A stretch of DNA of 64,000 nucleotides from Agrococcus beijingensis. GTDB taxonomy: Bacteria > Actinomycetota > Actinomycetes > Actinomycetales > Microbacteriaceae. Within the stretch, counting starts at the first letter, position 1; every line of letters starts with the position of its first letter. Shown in pieces: positions 17,358-27,186 of the stretch. The translations under genes were made by a program, and so were the position numbers. The notes beneath the pieces are model-generated. The model was not told the origin of the DNA. It ran no database searches and saw only the letters and a list, made by a program, of their open reading frames with translations. Where the stretch lies: assembly GCF_030758955.1 (NCBI RefSeq), contig NZ_CP132360.1, forward strand, positions 546,447 to 610,446, written 5' to 3'.

Positions 17358-18956
17358 ATGGCAGTGGTCATCGGAGACGCCCCCCTCACCCGGCACCAGG
17401 TGGTGCAGGTCGCTCGCTTCGACGCGCCCGTGGCGCTCAGCCCCGTGGCGCTCGAGCGCATCGACGCGGCGCGCGAGGTGATCGACGGCCTCGCCGCCGA
17501 TGCGAGCCCGCACTACGGCATCTCGACCGGCTTCGGGGCGCTGGCCAACACGTCGATCGCGCCCGCCGACCGCACTCGGCTGCAGCAGTCGCTGATCCGC
17601 TCGCACGCCGCCTCGAGCGGCGAGGCGGTCGAGCGCGAGGTCGTGCGGGGCCTGATGCTGCTGCGCCTGCAGACGCTGGCGACCGGCCGCACCGGCATCC
17701 GCCGGGCGACCGCCGAGCTGTATGCGGCGATGCTGAACGCCGGCGTCGCGCCGGTCGTCGGCGAGTACGGCTCGCTCGGCTGCTCGGGCGACCTCGCGCC
17801 GCTCTCGCACGTCGCGCTCGCGGCGATGGGCGAGGGCGTGGTGGAGCTCCGGGGCGAGCTGATGGATGCGTCCACGGCGCTCGAGCGCGCGGGGCTGACA
17901 CCCGTCGTGCTGGCCGAGAAGGAGGGCCTCGCGCTCGTGAACGGCACCGACGGCATGCTCGCGATGCTGTGCCTCGCGCTCGCCGACCTCGACAAGCTGC
18001 TCGACACGGCCGACCTCGCCGCGGCGATGAGCGTCGAGGGGCTCCTCGGCACCGACGCGCCCTTCGCCGCCGAGCTGATGGCGCTGCGCCCGCACCCTGG
18101 CCAGGCCGAGAGCGCCGCGAACATCGCCGCGCTGCTCGCCGGCAGCCCGATCGTCGCGAGCCACAAGGGGCCAGAGGACACCCGCGTGCAGGACGCCTAC
18201 TCGCTGCGCTGCGCCCCGCAGGTGCACGGCACCGCGCGCGACACCGCCGCGCACGCCGCCCGCGTCGCGGAGATCGAGCTGGCCAGCGCGATCGACAACC
18301 CGGTGGTGCTGCCCGACGGCCGGGTGGTCTCGAACGGCAACTTCCATGGCGCGCCGGTCGCCGCGGTGCTCGACTTCCTCGCCATCTCGATCGCCGACGT
18401 CGCCTCGATGAGCGAGCGGCGCAGCGACCGCTTCCTCGACCCGGCGCGCTCCTACGGCCTGCCGCCGTTCCTCGCCCACGACCCGGGCGTCGACTCGGGC
18501 CTCATGATCGCCCAGTACACGCAGGCCGGCATCGTCTCCGAGCTGAAGCGCCTCGCGACGCCCGCCTCGGTCGACTCGATCCCGTCGAGCGCGATGCAGG
18601 AGGACCACGTCTCGATGGGCTGGGGCGCGGCCCGCAAGCTGCGCCGCGCGGTCGACGGCCTCGGCCGCGTGCTCGCGATCGAGGTGATGACCGCCGCCCG
18701 AGGCATCGAGCTGCGCGACGACCCGGCCGGGCCCCGCACCGGCGCGGTCGTCGAGGGCCTCCGACGTGAAGTGCCCGGGATCGGTCCCGACCGCTTCCTC
18801 GCCCGCGACATCGAGGCATCCGTCGCCTTCACCGTCGGCGGCGGCGCGCTCATCGCGGCAGGCCTGCTGCGGCACGCCGAGTCGTGGTCGCCCGCCGCCG
18901 ACGCCGCCGCCGACGCCGCCGACACCGCCGCCGACGACACCGACACCCGCACCTGA
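17358..18956 (+). CDS. hutH: Histidine ammonia-lyase
   Basis: 532-aa enzyme that deaminates L-histidine to urocanate, first step of histidine degradation. The MIO prosthetic-group site reads GSLGCSGDLAPLSH with the triad C142-S143-G144 rather than the usual Ala-Ser-Gly. HYGISTGFG (with the catalytic Tyr) and the later SIPSSAMQEDHVSMG are conserved. Start ATG 17358 is supported by a -10 six bases upstream. The C-terminal 20 residues are an Asp/Ala/Thr repeat encoded by simple GCC/GAC triplets. First gene of hutHUI; a long inverted repeat separates it from hutU. Confidence 0.96.
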   Translation: MAVVIGDAPLTRHQVVQVARFDAPVALSPVALERIDAAREVIDGLAADASPHYGISTGFGALANTSIAPADRTRLQQSLIRSHAASSGEAVEREVVRGLMLLRLQTLATGRTGIRRATAELYAAMLNAGVAPVVGEYGSLGCSGDLAPLSHVALAAMGEGVVELRGELMDASTALERAGLTPVVLAEKEGLALVNGTDGMLAMLCLALADLDKLLDTADLAAAMSVEGLLGTDAPFAAELMALRPHPGQAESAANIAALLAGSPIVASHKGPEDTRVQDAYSLRCAPQVHGTARDTAAHAARVAEIELASAIDNPVVLPDGRVVSNGNFHGAPVAAVLDFLAISIADVASMSERRSDRFLDPARSYGLPPFLAHDPGVDSGLMIAQYTQAGIVSELKRLATPASVDSIPSSAMQEDHVSMGWGAARKLRRAVDGLGRVLAIEVMTAARGIELRDDPAGPRTGAVVEGLRREVPGIGPDRFLARDIEASVAFTVGGGALIAAGLLRHAESWSPAADAAADAADTAADDTDTRT

Positions 18957-18963
18957 CCCGATC

Positions 18964-19032
18964 CGTTCTGCAGGCGATCGCGGCCTGTCGAGGGAGCATT
19001 GCCCTCGCGCCGCCCGGATCACCTGCAGAACG
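18964..19032. repeat. Inverted repeat between hutH and hutU
   Basis: Arms 18964-18979 and 19017-19032 match at 15 of 16 positions as an inverted repeat. A smaller stem lies inside (18989-18994 with 19002-19007). The structure fills half of the 141-base spacer. A related half-site (GATCGTTCTGCAG) recurs in the rplM leader at 52245. It could be a REP-like element, an mRNA stabiliser or an attenuator. Confidence 0.65.
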
Positions 19033-19097
19033 AAAAGCCCACCCCATCGATCGACACCCGACGAACCAGACCCAGCCACCGAGACAGAGGAGCTCCC

Positions 19098-20755
<1,658 letters not shown>

Positions 20756-20756
<1 letters not shown>

Positions 20757-22069
20757 TGTCGACGCTCATCACCGGCATCGGCGAGCTCACCACCAACGAT
20801 GACGAGCGGGGGCGGATGCGTGACGCCGCCCTCGTCGTCGAGGGCGGGCTGGTCGCGTGGCTGGGCGAGGCGGCGGCGGCGCCCGCCTGCGACGAGCGCA
20901 TCGACGTCGCCGGCCGCGCCGTGCTGCCCGGCTGGGTCGACAGCCACACCCACCTGGTGTTCGCCGGCGACCGCACCGCCGAGTTCGAGGCGCGGATGGC
21001 CGGGCAGGACTACGCGGCCGGCGGCATCGGCGTGACCGTCGCGGCGACCCGCGCGGCGAGCGACGCGGCGCTCGCGGCGAACCTCGATCGGCTGGCCGAC
21101 GAGATGCTGCGCGGCGGCACGACCGCGTTCGAGACGAAGACCGGCTACGGGCTCACCGTCGACGACGAGCTGCGCAGCGCCCGCATCGCCTCGGCCCGCG
21201 CCGACTCGGTCACCTTCCTCGGCGCGCACCTGGTGCCGGCGGGCAGTGACCCCGACGCCTACGTCGACCTGGTGGCCGGCGCGATGCTCGACGCCGTCGC
21301 CCCGCACGTCGACGCCGTCGACGTCTTCTGCGAGCGCGGCGCCTTCGACGAGGCGCAGTCGCGCCGGGTGCTCGAAGCCGCGCGGGCGAAGGGGCTCGCG
21401 CTGCGGGTGCACGGCAACCAGCTGGGCCCGGGCCCTGGTGTGCGGCTCGCGGTCGAACTGGGCGCGGCGAGCGTCGACCACGTCGCGTTCCTCGACGACG
21501 ACGAGGTGCGGATGCTCGCCGACGGCTGGCAGCGCGGCGCGCGCGGCACGGTCGCCACGGTGCTGCCCGCCTGCGACCTGTCGACCCGCATGCCGCTCGC
21601 GCCCGCACGGCGGCTGCTCGACGCGGGCGCAGTGCTCGCGATCGCCACCAACTGCAACCCCGGCACGAGCTACACGACGTCGATGGCCTTCTGCGTCGCC
21701 ACCGCCGTGCTGCAGATGGGGCTCACGATCGAGGAGGCGGTGCGCGCGGCGACCCTCGGCGGCGCGATCGCGCTAGGGCTCGATGAAGGAGGTCTCGATG
21801 GAGAAGGCCTCGATGGAGAAGGCCTCGATGGAGGAGGCCTCGATGAGGAAGGCCGCGATGACGAGGGCTCCGCTGCCGCGACCACCCACCGGGCCGCACG
21901 CGCGCGCGGCCCCCTCGGACGCATCCGCCCCGGTGCCCGCGCCGACCTGCAGGTGCTCGACGCCCCCTCGATCACCCACCTCGCCTACCGGCCGGGCGTG
22001 CCGCTCGTGCACGCGGTCTGGCGGGCGGGCGAGCGCGTCGTCGCACCGGCGGCCCTGCGAACCTCGTGA
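20756..22069 (+). CDS. hutI: Imidazolonepropionase with internal repeat insertion
   Basis: 437-aa amidohydrolase that opens imidazolone propionate to N-formimino-L-glutamate. Metal ligands are in DSHTHLVFAGDR; HGNQLG, VDHVAFLDDDEV and ATNCNPGTSYTTSM are conserved. Unusual: between ALGL and GRIRPGARADLQVLDAP, where the family has a short turn, there are 30 residues of LDGEG-type pentapeptides (about residues 342-371) plus a further low-complexity stretch. The turn precedes the composite beta-domain, so activity is probably kept. One-base overlap with hutU. Confidence 0.94.
21779..21868 (+). repeat. 15-base tandem repeat (six units) inside hutI
   Basis: Six contiguous 15-base units start at 21779, 21794, 21809, 21824, 21839 and 21854. 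Units 2 and 3 are identical (CTCGATGGAGAAGGC); the others differ by one to four bases. Translation: LDEGG, LDGEG, LDGEG, LDGGG, LDEEG, RDDEG. Confidence 0.95.
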
Positions 22070-22103
22070 CCGGGGCTCCTAGCGTCCGCACGGGCGCGAC
22101 CCC

Positions 22104-22115
22104 TACGCTCCGACC
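22104..22115 (+). promoter_or_regulatory. Leaderless promoter of the PKS operon
   Basis: TACGCT (22104-22109) is followed by six bases and then the ATG at 22116. No ribosome-binding site is present, so the transcript probably begins at or next to the start codon. Confidence 0.6.
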
Positions 22116-23261
22116 ATGACAGTGCGACTTCGAGGCCTGTCGACGGCAGTGCCGCCGACCCAGCTCGTGCAGACCGAGGTGGCCGAGGTGTTCGGTGCGC
22201 AGCCGGGCCTCACCCGGCTCGCGCAGCGCATCGTCTCGACCTCGTTCGGGCTCTCGGGCATCGACACCCGCTACACGGTGCTCGACGAGCTCACCACCGG
22301 CGGGCCCGCGCTCGAGGATGCCGCCTTCTACGACCGGGCAGCGGGGCGGATCCTCGACCCGGGCACGCGCCTGCGCAATGACCGCTATGCGGAGCACGCG
22401 TCGCGGCTCTACGTCGAGGCCGGGCGGGCGGCGCTCGCGGCGGTGCCGGCGATCGCCGCCGACGACGTCACCCACGTCATCACGGTCTCGTGCACCGGCT
22501 TCTATGCGCCTGGCCCCGACTTCGTGCTGGCCCGCGATCTGGGGCTGCCCGCGGGCGTGCAGCGCTACCACCTGGGCTTCATGGGCTGCTACGCGTCGCT
22601 GCCGGCGCTGCGGCTCGCGGCGCAGCTGTGCGAGGCCGATGCGGATGCGGTGGTGCTGGTCGTGAGCGTCGAGCTCTGCACGCTCCACCTGCGCACGTCG
22701 AACGACCCCGACACGATCGTCGCCACCTCGCTGTTCGGCGACGGCGCCGGCGCTGGCCTCGTCACCGCGCGGCCGCTCGAGCAGGGGGAGCGCGCGCTCG
22801 AGCTCGACGGCTTCGCGACTCGCACGACTCCGCAGGGCGAGGGCGACATGGCGTGGCGCATCGGCGACCACGGCTTCGAGATGGTGCTCTCGAACGCGGT
22901 GCCCTCGCTCATCGGCGAGCACATCACCGGCGCCATCGCGCCGCTGCTGGCCGCCGAGGAGCCGCTCGCGGCGGCGCTGCGCGACGGCGCGGTGGCGGGC
23001 GCGATCGAGCACTGGGCGGTGCATCCGGGCGGTCGCAGCATCGTCGACCACGTCGAGAAGGCGCTCGCGCTCGACGAGGCGCAGCTCGTGCCCGCCCGGG
23101 AGACGCTGCGCGACTACGGCAACATGTCGAGCGCCACGGTGCTGTTCGTGCTCGAGCGCATCCTGCGCGACCCGGCGGCGGCAGACGGCGAGCGGGTCGC
23201 GGCGATGGCCTTCGGGCCGGGCCTCACGGTCGAGTCGGCGCTGCTCACCGTGCGGGGCTGA
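22116..23261 (+). CDS. Type III polyketide synthase
   Basis: 381-aa chalcone/stilbene-synthase-like homodimeric enzyme that extends an acyl-CoA starter with malonyl-CoA and cyclises the chain. Catalytic triad is complete: Cys158 (LGFMGCYASLPALR), His303 (HWAVHPGGRSIVDH), Asn336 (YGNMSSATVLFVLE). It belongs with bacterial alkylresorcinol/alkylpyrone synthases rather than plant CHS by its neighbours: a methyltransferase and an FAD monooxygenase follow, as in the Streptomyces griseus srsABC phenolic-lipid operon. Starter and product are not predictable here. It has its own leaderless promoter 47 bases after hutI, so it is not simply part of the hut operon. Confidence 0.93.
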   Translation: MTVRLRGLSTAVPPTQLVQTEVAEVFGAQPGLTRLAQRIVSTSFGLSGIDTRYTVLDELTTGGPALEDAAFYDRAAGRILDPGTRLRNDRYAEHASRLYVEAGRAALAAVPAIAADDVTHVITVSCTGFYAPGPDFVLARDLGLPAGVQRYHLGFMGCYASLPALRLAAQLCEADADAVVLVVSVELCTLHLRTSNDPDTIVATSLFGDGAGAGLVTARPLEQGERALELDGFATRTTPQGEGDMAWRIGDHGFEMVLSNAVPSLIGEHITGAIAPLLAAEEPLAAALRDGAVAGAIEHWAVHPGGRSIVDHVEKALALDEAQLVPARETLRDYGNMSSATVLFVLERILRDPAAADGERVAAMAFGPGLTVESALLTVRG

Positions 23262-23271
23262 CCGGGCCGCC

Positions 23272-24000
23272 GTGCTGCTGCCCTGGCTGCGCGAGCGCGA
23301 CCCGGGCGCGCTCGAGCTGATGGACGACCCCGACGCCGACCCCGTCGCGCTGGCGCGCACGTTCGCGCGCTTCGCGCCGGTGAACGCGGTCGTGTCGGGA
23401 CGCGGCGCCGTGTACCGGCGGTGGATCCGGCCGCGGCTGCGGGCCAGGGCGCGCGGGAGCGCCCCGCTGCGGGTGCTCGACGTCGGCACCGGCGGCGGCG
23501 ACCTGCCGCGCAGCCTCCTGCGGCTGGCCGCCCGCGACGGGTTCGCGCTCGCGGTGCTGGCGATCGACCCCGACCCGCGCGCGATCGCCGCGGCCCGGGC
23601 CCGGGCGCCGATGGCGGGCCTCGAGCTGGCGCAGACGACGACCGGTGCGCTCGCCGAGGCGGGGGAGCGCTTCGACGTCGTGCTCTCCAACCACGTGCTG
23701 CACCACCTGGCGCCGCGCGAGCTGGGTGCGATCCTGGCCGAGTCCGAGCGGCTGCTCGCCCCCGGCGGCGTGGTCGTGCACGGCGACATCGAGCGGTCCC
23801 CGCTCGCCTACGCGGCCTTCGCGCTCGGCACGCTGCCGTTCGAGCCCACGCTGCTGCGCAACACGTTCATCCGCGCCGACGGGCTGGCGTCGATCCGCCG
23901 CAGCCACACCGCCGCCGAGCTCGCGGCGGCCGCACCGCCGGGGTGGGGCGTGCGGCGGGCGATCCCGTGGCGGCTCGAGCTGGTGCGGCGCGCGCCATGA
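23272..24000 (+). CDS. SAM-dependent methyltransferase of the PKS cluster
   Basis: 242-aa class I methyltransferase. Motif I is VLDVGTGGGDLP, followed by an acidic AIDPDPRAI strand end and VLSNHVLHHL. It lies 10 bases after the PKS, starting at GTG 23272, and overlaps the FAD monooxygenase by four bases. It likely methylates the phenolic or quinone product of the PKS. In the srs system the methyltransferase is a different, membrane-bound type, so this is an analogous and not an identical arrangement. Confidence 0.88.
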   Translation: MLLPWLRERDPGALELMDDPDADPVALARTFARFAPVNAVVSGRGAVYRRWIRPRLRARARGSAPLRVLDVGTGGGDLPRSLLRLAARDGFALAVLAIDPDPRAIAAARARAPMAGLELAQTTTGALAEAGERFDVVLSNHVLHHLAPRELGAILAESERLLAPGGVVVHGDIERSPLAYAAFALGTLPFEPTLLRNTFIRADGLASIRRSHTAAELAAAAPPGWGVRRAIPWRLELVRRAP

Positions 24001-25160
24001 GCGACGCCGCCGAGCAGCACGACGTCGCGATCGTCGGGGCCGGCGCCGTGGGGCTGCTGCTTGCCTGCCTGCTGGCGCAGCGCGGCGTCGACACGGTGGT
24101 GCTCGAGCGCCGGTCCGCGCCGGGCGCTGCGGCCCGGGCCTTCGGCATCCATCCGCCGGGTCTCGCGGCCCTCGACGCCGCGGGCGTGGGCGCGGCCGTG
24201 CGCGGCGAGGCGACGGTCATCAGGGCCGGGGCCGCGCTCAGCGGCGGGCGGCGGCTCGTGCAGCTCGACCTGGGCCGCCGGCCTATCCTGGCGCTGCCGC
24301 AGCAGCGCACCGAGGCGATCCTGCGCGAGCGGCTCGCCGCGCTCGCGCCGGGGGCCGTGCGCTGGGGTGCAGAGGTGGTCGGGCTCGCGCAGGATCGCCG
24401 CGGTGTCGCGCTGACGCTCGTCGATGGCGGATGCGTCCGCGCGCGCCGCGTCGTCGGCGCCGACGGGGTGCACGGCCGGGTGCGGTCGCTGCTCGGCATC
24501 GGCCTGCAGCAGCGGCGCGGCACCGCGGGCTACGCGATGGCCGACGTCGACGAGGGGGCAGCGGCGAGCCGCGGGACGACCGCCGGCGACGCGGCGCTGC
24601 TGCACCTGGAGCCCGGCGGCATCGTGGAGTCCTTCCCGCTGCCGGGCGGGCGGCGGCGCTGGGTGGTGCGCCTCGCGGAGCCCGCCGCCACGATCGGCCG
24701 CGAGCGGTTCGCGCGGCTGCTCGACGAGCGGCTGACGCCGGCGCCGCGGCTGCCCGCCGATGCTGCGCCCAGCGCGTTCCTGGCGCGGCAGCGGCTGGCG
24801 GTGCGCTTCGCGGCGGGCAGCGTCGCGCTCGCGGGCGATGCCGCGCACGAGGTGAGCCCGATCGGCGGGCAGGGCATGAGCCTCGGCTGGCTCGACGCGC
24901 TCGCGCTCGAGCGGGCGATCGTGCGCCCGTCGCCGGGGCGGGAGCCGTTCGCCGCCTACGACCGGGAGCGGCGCCCCGCGGCAGCGCGCGCGATGCGCCG
25001 CGCCGCCTTCAACATGGCGATGGGCGCCCCCGCCAGCCGCCCGGTGCTGGCGCTGCGGCTCGCGCTCGCGCGGGCCCTGGCGCTGCCGCCGGCGCGCGAC
25101 GCACTGCTGGCCGCCTTCACGATGCGGGGCCTCGGGCCGCGCGCCCGGCGAGGGCGCTGA
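23997..25160 (+). CDS. FAD-dependent monooxygenase of the PKS cluster
   Basis: 387-aa flavoprotein of the p-hydroxybenzoate-hydroxylase group. The N-terminal Rossmann motif is VAIVGAGAVGLLLACLLAQRG; the second FAD motif VALAGDAAHEVSPIGGQGMSLG and RVVGADGVHGRVR are present. It probably hydroxylates the aromatic ring produced by the PKS, towards a quinol or quinone. ATGA overlap with the methyltransferase. Its 3' end overlaps the convergent hutG by 44 bases, an unusually long tail-to-tail overlap. Confidence 0.9.
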   Translation: MSDAAEQHDVAIVGAGAVGLLLACLLAQRGVDTVVLERRSAPGAAARAFGIHPPGLAALDAAGVGAAVRGEATVIRAGAALSGGRRLVQLDLGRRPILALPQQRTEAILRERLAALAPGAVRWGAEVVGLAQDRRGVALTLVDGGCVRARRVVGADGVHGRVRSLLGIGLQQRRGTAGYAMADVDEGAAASRGTTAGDAALLHLEPGGIVESFPLPGGRRRWVVRLAEPAATIGRERFARLLDERLTPAPRLPADAAPSAFLARQRLAVRFAAGSVALAGDAAHEVSPIGGQGMSLGWLDALALERAIVRPSPGREPFAAYDRERRPAAARAMRRAAFNMAMGAPASRPVLALRLALARALALPPARDALLAAFTMRGLGPRARRGR

Positions 25161-26085
25161 GTGCCTCGAGCACGCCCAGCGCGACCAGCCGCACGGTGCG
25201 GCCGTCCGCGGCGTCGGCGGCGGCGTCGACCTCGGTGAAGTCGACCGACGCGACGCGCGGGTCGGCGACGACGGCGCGCACGAGCGCGCGCAGCTGCCAG
25301 GCGCTCAGCCCGCCCGGCGTCGCGGCCGGGCAGCCGGGCGCGACCGACCGGTCGCACGCGTCGACGTCGACGTCGAGGTGGATCGGTCCGCCGGCGGCGC
25401 CCGCGATCTCGAGCGCCTCGGCGGCGACCGCCTGCACGCCGCGCAGCTCGACCGCGTCGCGGTGCACGACCCGGATCCCCGCCGCCGCCGCCCGCTCGGC
25501 GTAGGCGCGCGAGTTCGCGAAGTCCTGGATCCCGACCTGCACCACCCGGCTGCCGTCGAGCCCCGCCTCGAGCAGCCGTCGCACCGGTGAGCCGTTCGAC
25601 CGGCCATCGCGCAGGTCGTGGTGCGCGTCGATGGTGATGAGCCCGGCGCTGCCGATCCGGTCGCCCCAGGTGCCCAGCGCCGCGGGCACGGTGGCCGCGT
25701 TGTCGCCGCCCAGCGCGATGACCAGCCGTGCGCGGCCGGCCGCGCGCGCGACGAGCGCGATGGCGCCCTCCTCGTCGGCATCGGGGGCGGATGCGTCGCC
25801 CGCGTCGCCGACGCGCAGTGCGTCGAGCGCGCCCCCGCTCCCCGTGGCGGCGCGGCCACCCCCGGCAGCGCCGTCAGCCGGATACGCGTACGGCGAGTAC
25901 CGCCGCAGCGCCTCGCGCACCGCGGACGGCGTCGTGTGGGCGCTCGTGGGGCTCAGGCTGGTCGCGTGCGTGCCGAGCCCGACCAGCACCGCGTCGAGGT
26001 CGCCCTCGCTCCCGTCGAGCGCGGGCCAGTCCCCGGCGCGCGGCCAGCTGCGGTCGTGGGGGAGCGAGGTGGACGAGGAGGCCAT
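25117..26085 (-). CDS. hutG: Formimidoylglutamase (arginase/agmatinase family)
   Basis: 322-aa ureohydrolase-fold protein. Mn-binding motifs are present: ALGGDNA, IDAHHDLRDG and HLDVDVDACD. In this context it is the last hut enzyme, hydrolysing N-formimino-L-glutamate to glutamate and formamide. The start is ATG 26085, supported by TACGGT six bases upstream on the same strand (leaderless). A loosely conserved insert (GAAGGGRAATGSGG) follows residue 70. It is separated from hutHUI by the PKS cluster and faces the opposite way, so is regulated separately. Confidence 0.87.
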   Translation of the reverse strand: MASSSTSLPHDRSWPRAGDWPALDGSEGDLDAVLVGLGTHATSLSPTSAHTTPSAVREALRRYSPYAYPADGAAGGGRAATGSGGALDALRVGDAGDASAPDADEEGAIALVARAAGRARLVIALGGDNAATVPAALGTWGDRIGSAGLITIDAHHDLRDGRSNGSPVRRLLEAGLDGSRVVQVGIQDFANSRAYAERAAAAGIRVVHRDAVELRGVQAVAAEALEIAGAAGGPIHLDVDVDACDRSVAPGCPAATPGGLSAWQLRALVRAVVADPRVASVDFTEVDAAADAADGRTVRLVALGVLEALSALAGRAARGPAS

Positions 26086-26208
26086 GCCGCGACCGTAGCA
26101 ACGCAGCGCCAGCGCCGCACGGCGCTCGACGGTGGTGCTCCCAGGCGTCGTGTGCCACCGTGTTGCGCATCGGCCGCGACCAGCGCGGCGGCAAGGAAGG
26201 AGCACCGC

Positions 26209-26445
26209 ATGGGCTTCGAGGATCTCGTCAACCAGGGCAAGGAAGCGCTGCACAGCGAGCAGGGCGAGCAGAAGAGCGATCAGGCCATCACGGGCGCGGG
26301 CGACGCGTTCGACAAGCTCACCGGCGGCAGGTTCGCCGAGCACACCGACGGCCTGCAGGAGCGCGCCGACGGCTTCATCGGCCGCGACGACCAGCAGGCG
26401 CAGCAGGAGCAGGCGCAAGAGGAGGAGGAGCAGCAGCAGCAGTAG
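26209..26445 (+). CDS. MT0933/Rv0909-like small protein
   Basis: 78-aa, highly charged protein: MGFEDLVNQGKEAL, then AITGAGDAFDKLTGGRFAEHTDGLQERADGFIG and a Glu/Gln-only tail. It resembles the actinobacterial MT0933 family annotated as putative antitoxins (MGFLDKAK.., DKAGD..DEKTGGKY..). RBS AAGGAAGGAG precedes ATG 26209. No toxin gene is adjacent, and such proteins often occur alone, so a toxin-antitoxin role is doubtful. A strong terminator follows. Confidence 0.7.
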   Translation: MGFEDLVNQGKEALHSEQGEQKSDQAITGAGDAFDKLTGGRFAEHTDGLQERADGFIGRDDQQAQQEQAQEEEEQQQQ

Positions 26446-26456
26446 GAGCAGGCACG

Positions 26457-26496
26457 CGCATCAGGGGGACGGGCGGAAGCCGGTCCCCCTGATGCG
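26457..26496 (+). terminator. Terminator at right edge of the accessory island
   Basis: Perfect 14-pair stem (26457-26470 with 26483-26496), 12-base loop, shortly after the 26209 gene's stop. The flanks (GGCACGC/GCGTGCC) extend the pairing with a two-base bulge. Confidence 0.8.
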
Positions 26497-26869
26497 TGCC
26501 CGGCCCTGGCATGTCGCCCGCGCACCCGCATACGGTGAGGTGCCCGCACGGGCGACCGGAGGCATCCGCAACCCCGTGCTCACGGGGGAGTCGGCGCGAC
26601 ACGCCCGGGTTGCACGAACATCCGCATCCGTGCGAGAATCGACAGGTTGCAAACGCGGCGCTCTCGCCGCTCACTGTCCAGCAGTGCACAGGACGATCAC
26701 GATCCTGGGCCGCGGTCAGCCCAACAGAAACTTCGCCGAAGCAGAGCACGGTCCTCCGTGCTGTGCGGCGGCGCGCGCCCCTCGGGGCATTGACAGAAGA
26801 ACAGCGGTGCACTGACAGGTGCGTTGCGAGCTGCCCTCCGGGGCCGCGTCGACAGGAAGAGAGTCAGCA
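26497..26869 (+). other. Gene-free region with S10-operon promoter and structured leader
   Basis: About 370 bases without a gene. The promoter is TTGCAC (26610-26615), 18 bases, GAGAAT (26634-26639) with an extended TGC. The transcript leader of about 225 bases holds at least two simple hairpins (26655-26670 and 26745-26762). A long structured leader here is where L4 autoregulates the S10 operon in enterobacteria; whether that applies in this lineage is unknown. Confidence 0.65.
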
Positions 26870-27178
26870 ATGGCGGGACAGAAGATCCGCATCCGACTGA
26901 AGTCGTACGACCACGAGGTCATCGACTCGTCGGCGCGCAAGATCGTCGACACCGTGACCCGTGCGGGCGCGACGGTGGTGGGCCCTGTGCCGCTGCCGAC
27001 CGAGAAGAACGTGGTCGTGGTGATCCGATCGCCTCACAAGTACAAGGACAGCCGCGAGCACTTCGAGAAGCGCACGCACAAGCGACTCATCGACATCATC
27101 GACCCGACGCCGAAGGCTGTCGACTCGCTCATGCGCCTCGACCTGCCCGCTGACGTCAACATCGAGATCAAGCTCTAA
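26870..27178 (+). CDS. rpsJ: Small ribosomal subunit protein uS10
   Basis: 102-aa S10 of the 30S head, also a NusB partner in antitermination. Start [19 protein letters not shown] is conserved; the longer open frame is leader. First gene of the S10 operon, preceded by a promoter and a 225-base leader. [21 protein letters not shown] is typical. Nine bases separate it from rplC. Confidence 0.98.
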   Translation: MAGQKIRIRLKSYDHEVIDSSARKIVDTVTRAGATVVGPVPLPTEKNVVVVIRSPHKYKDSREHFEKRTHKRLIDIIDPTPKAVDSLMRLDLPADVNIEIKL

Positions 27179-27186
27179 GGAACGCC

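Noticed and set aside
21779..21868. Possible CRISPR array (also 49931-50002)
   Set aside because: Units are contiguous with no spacers, short, and in hutI are in coding frame; no cas genes are near.
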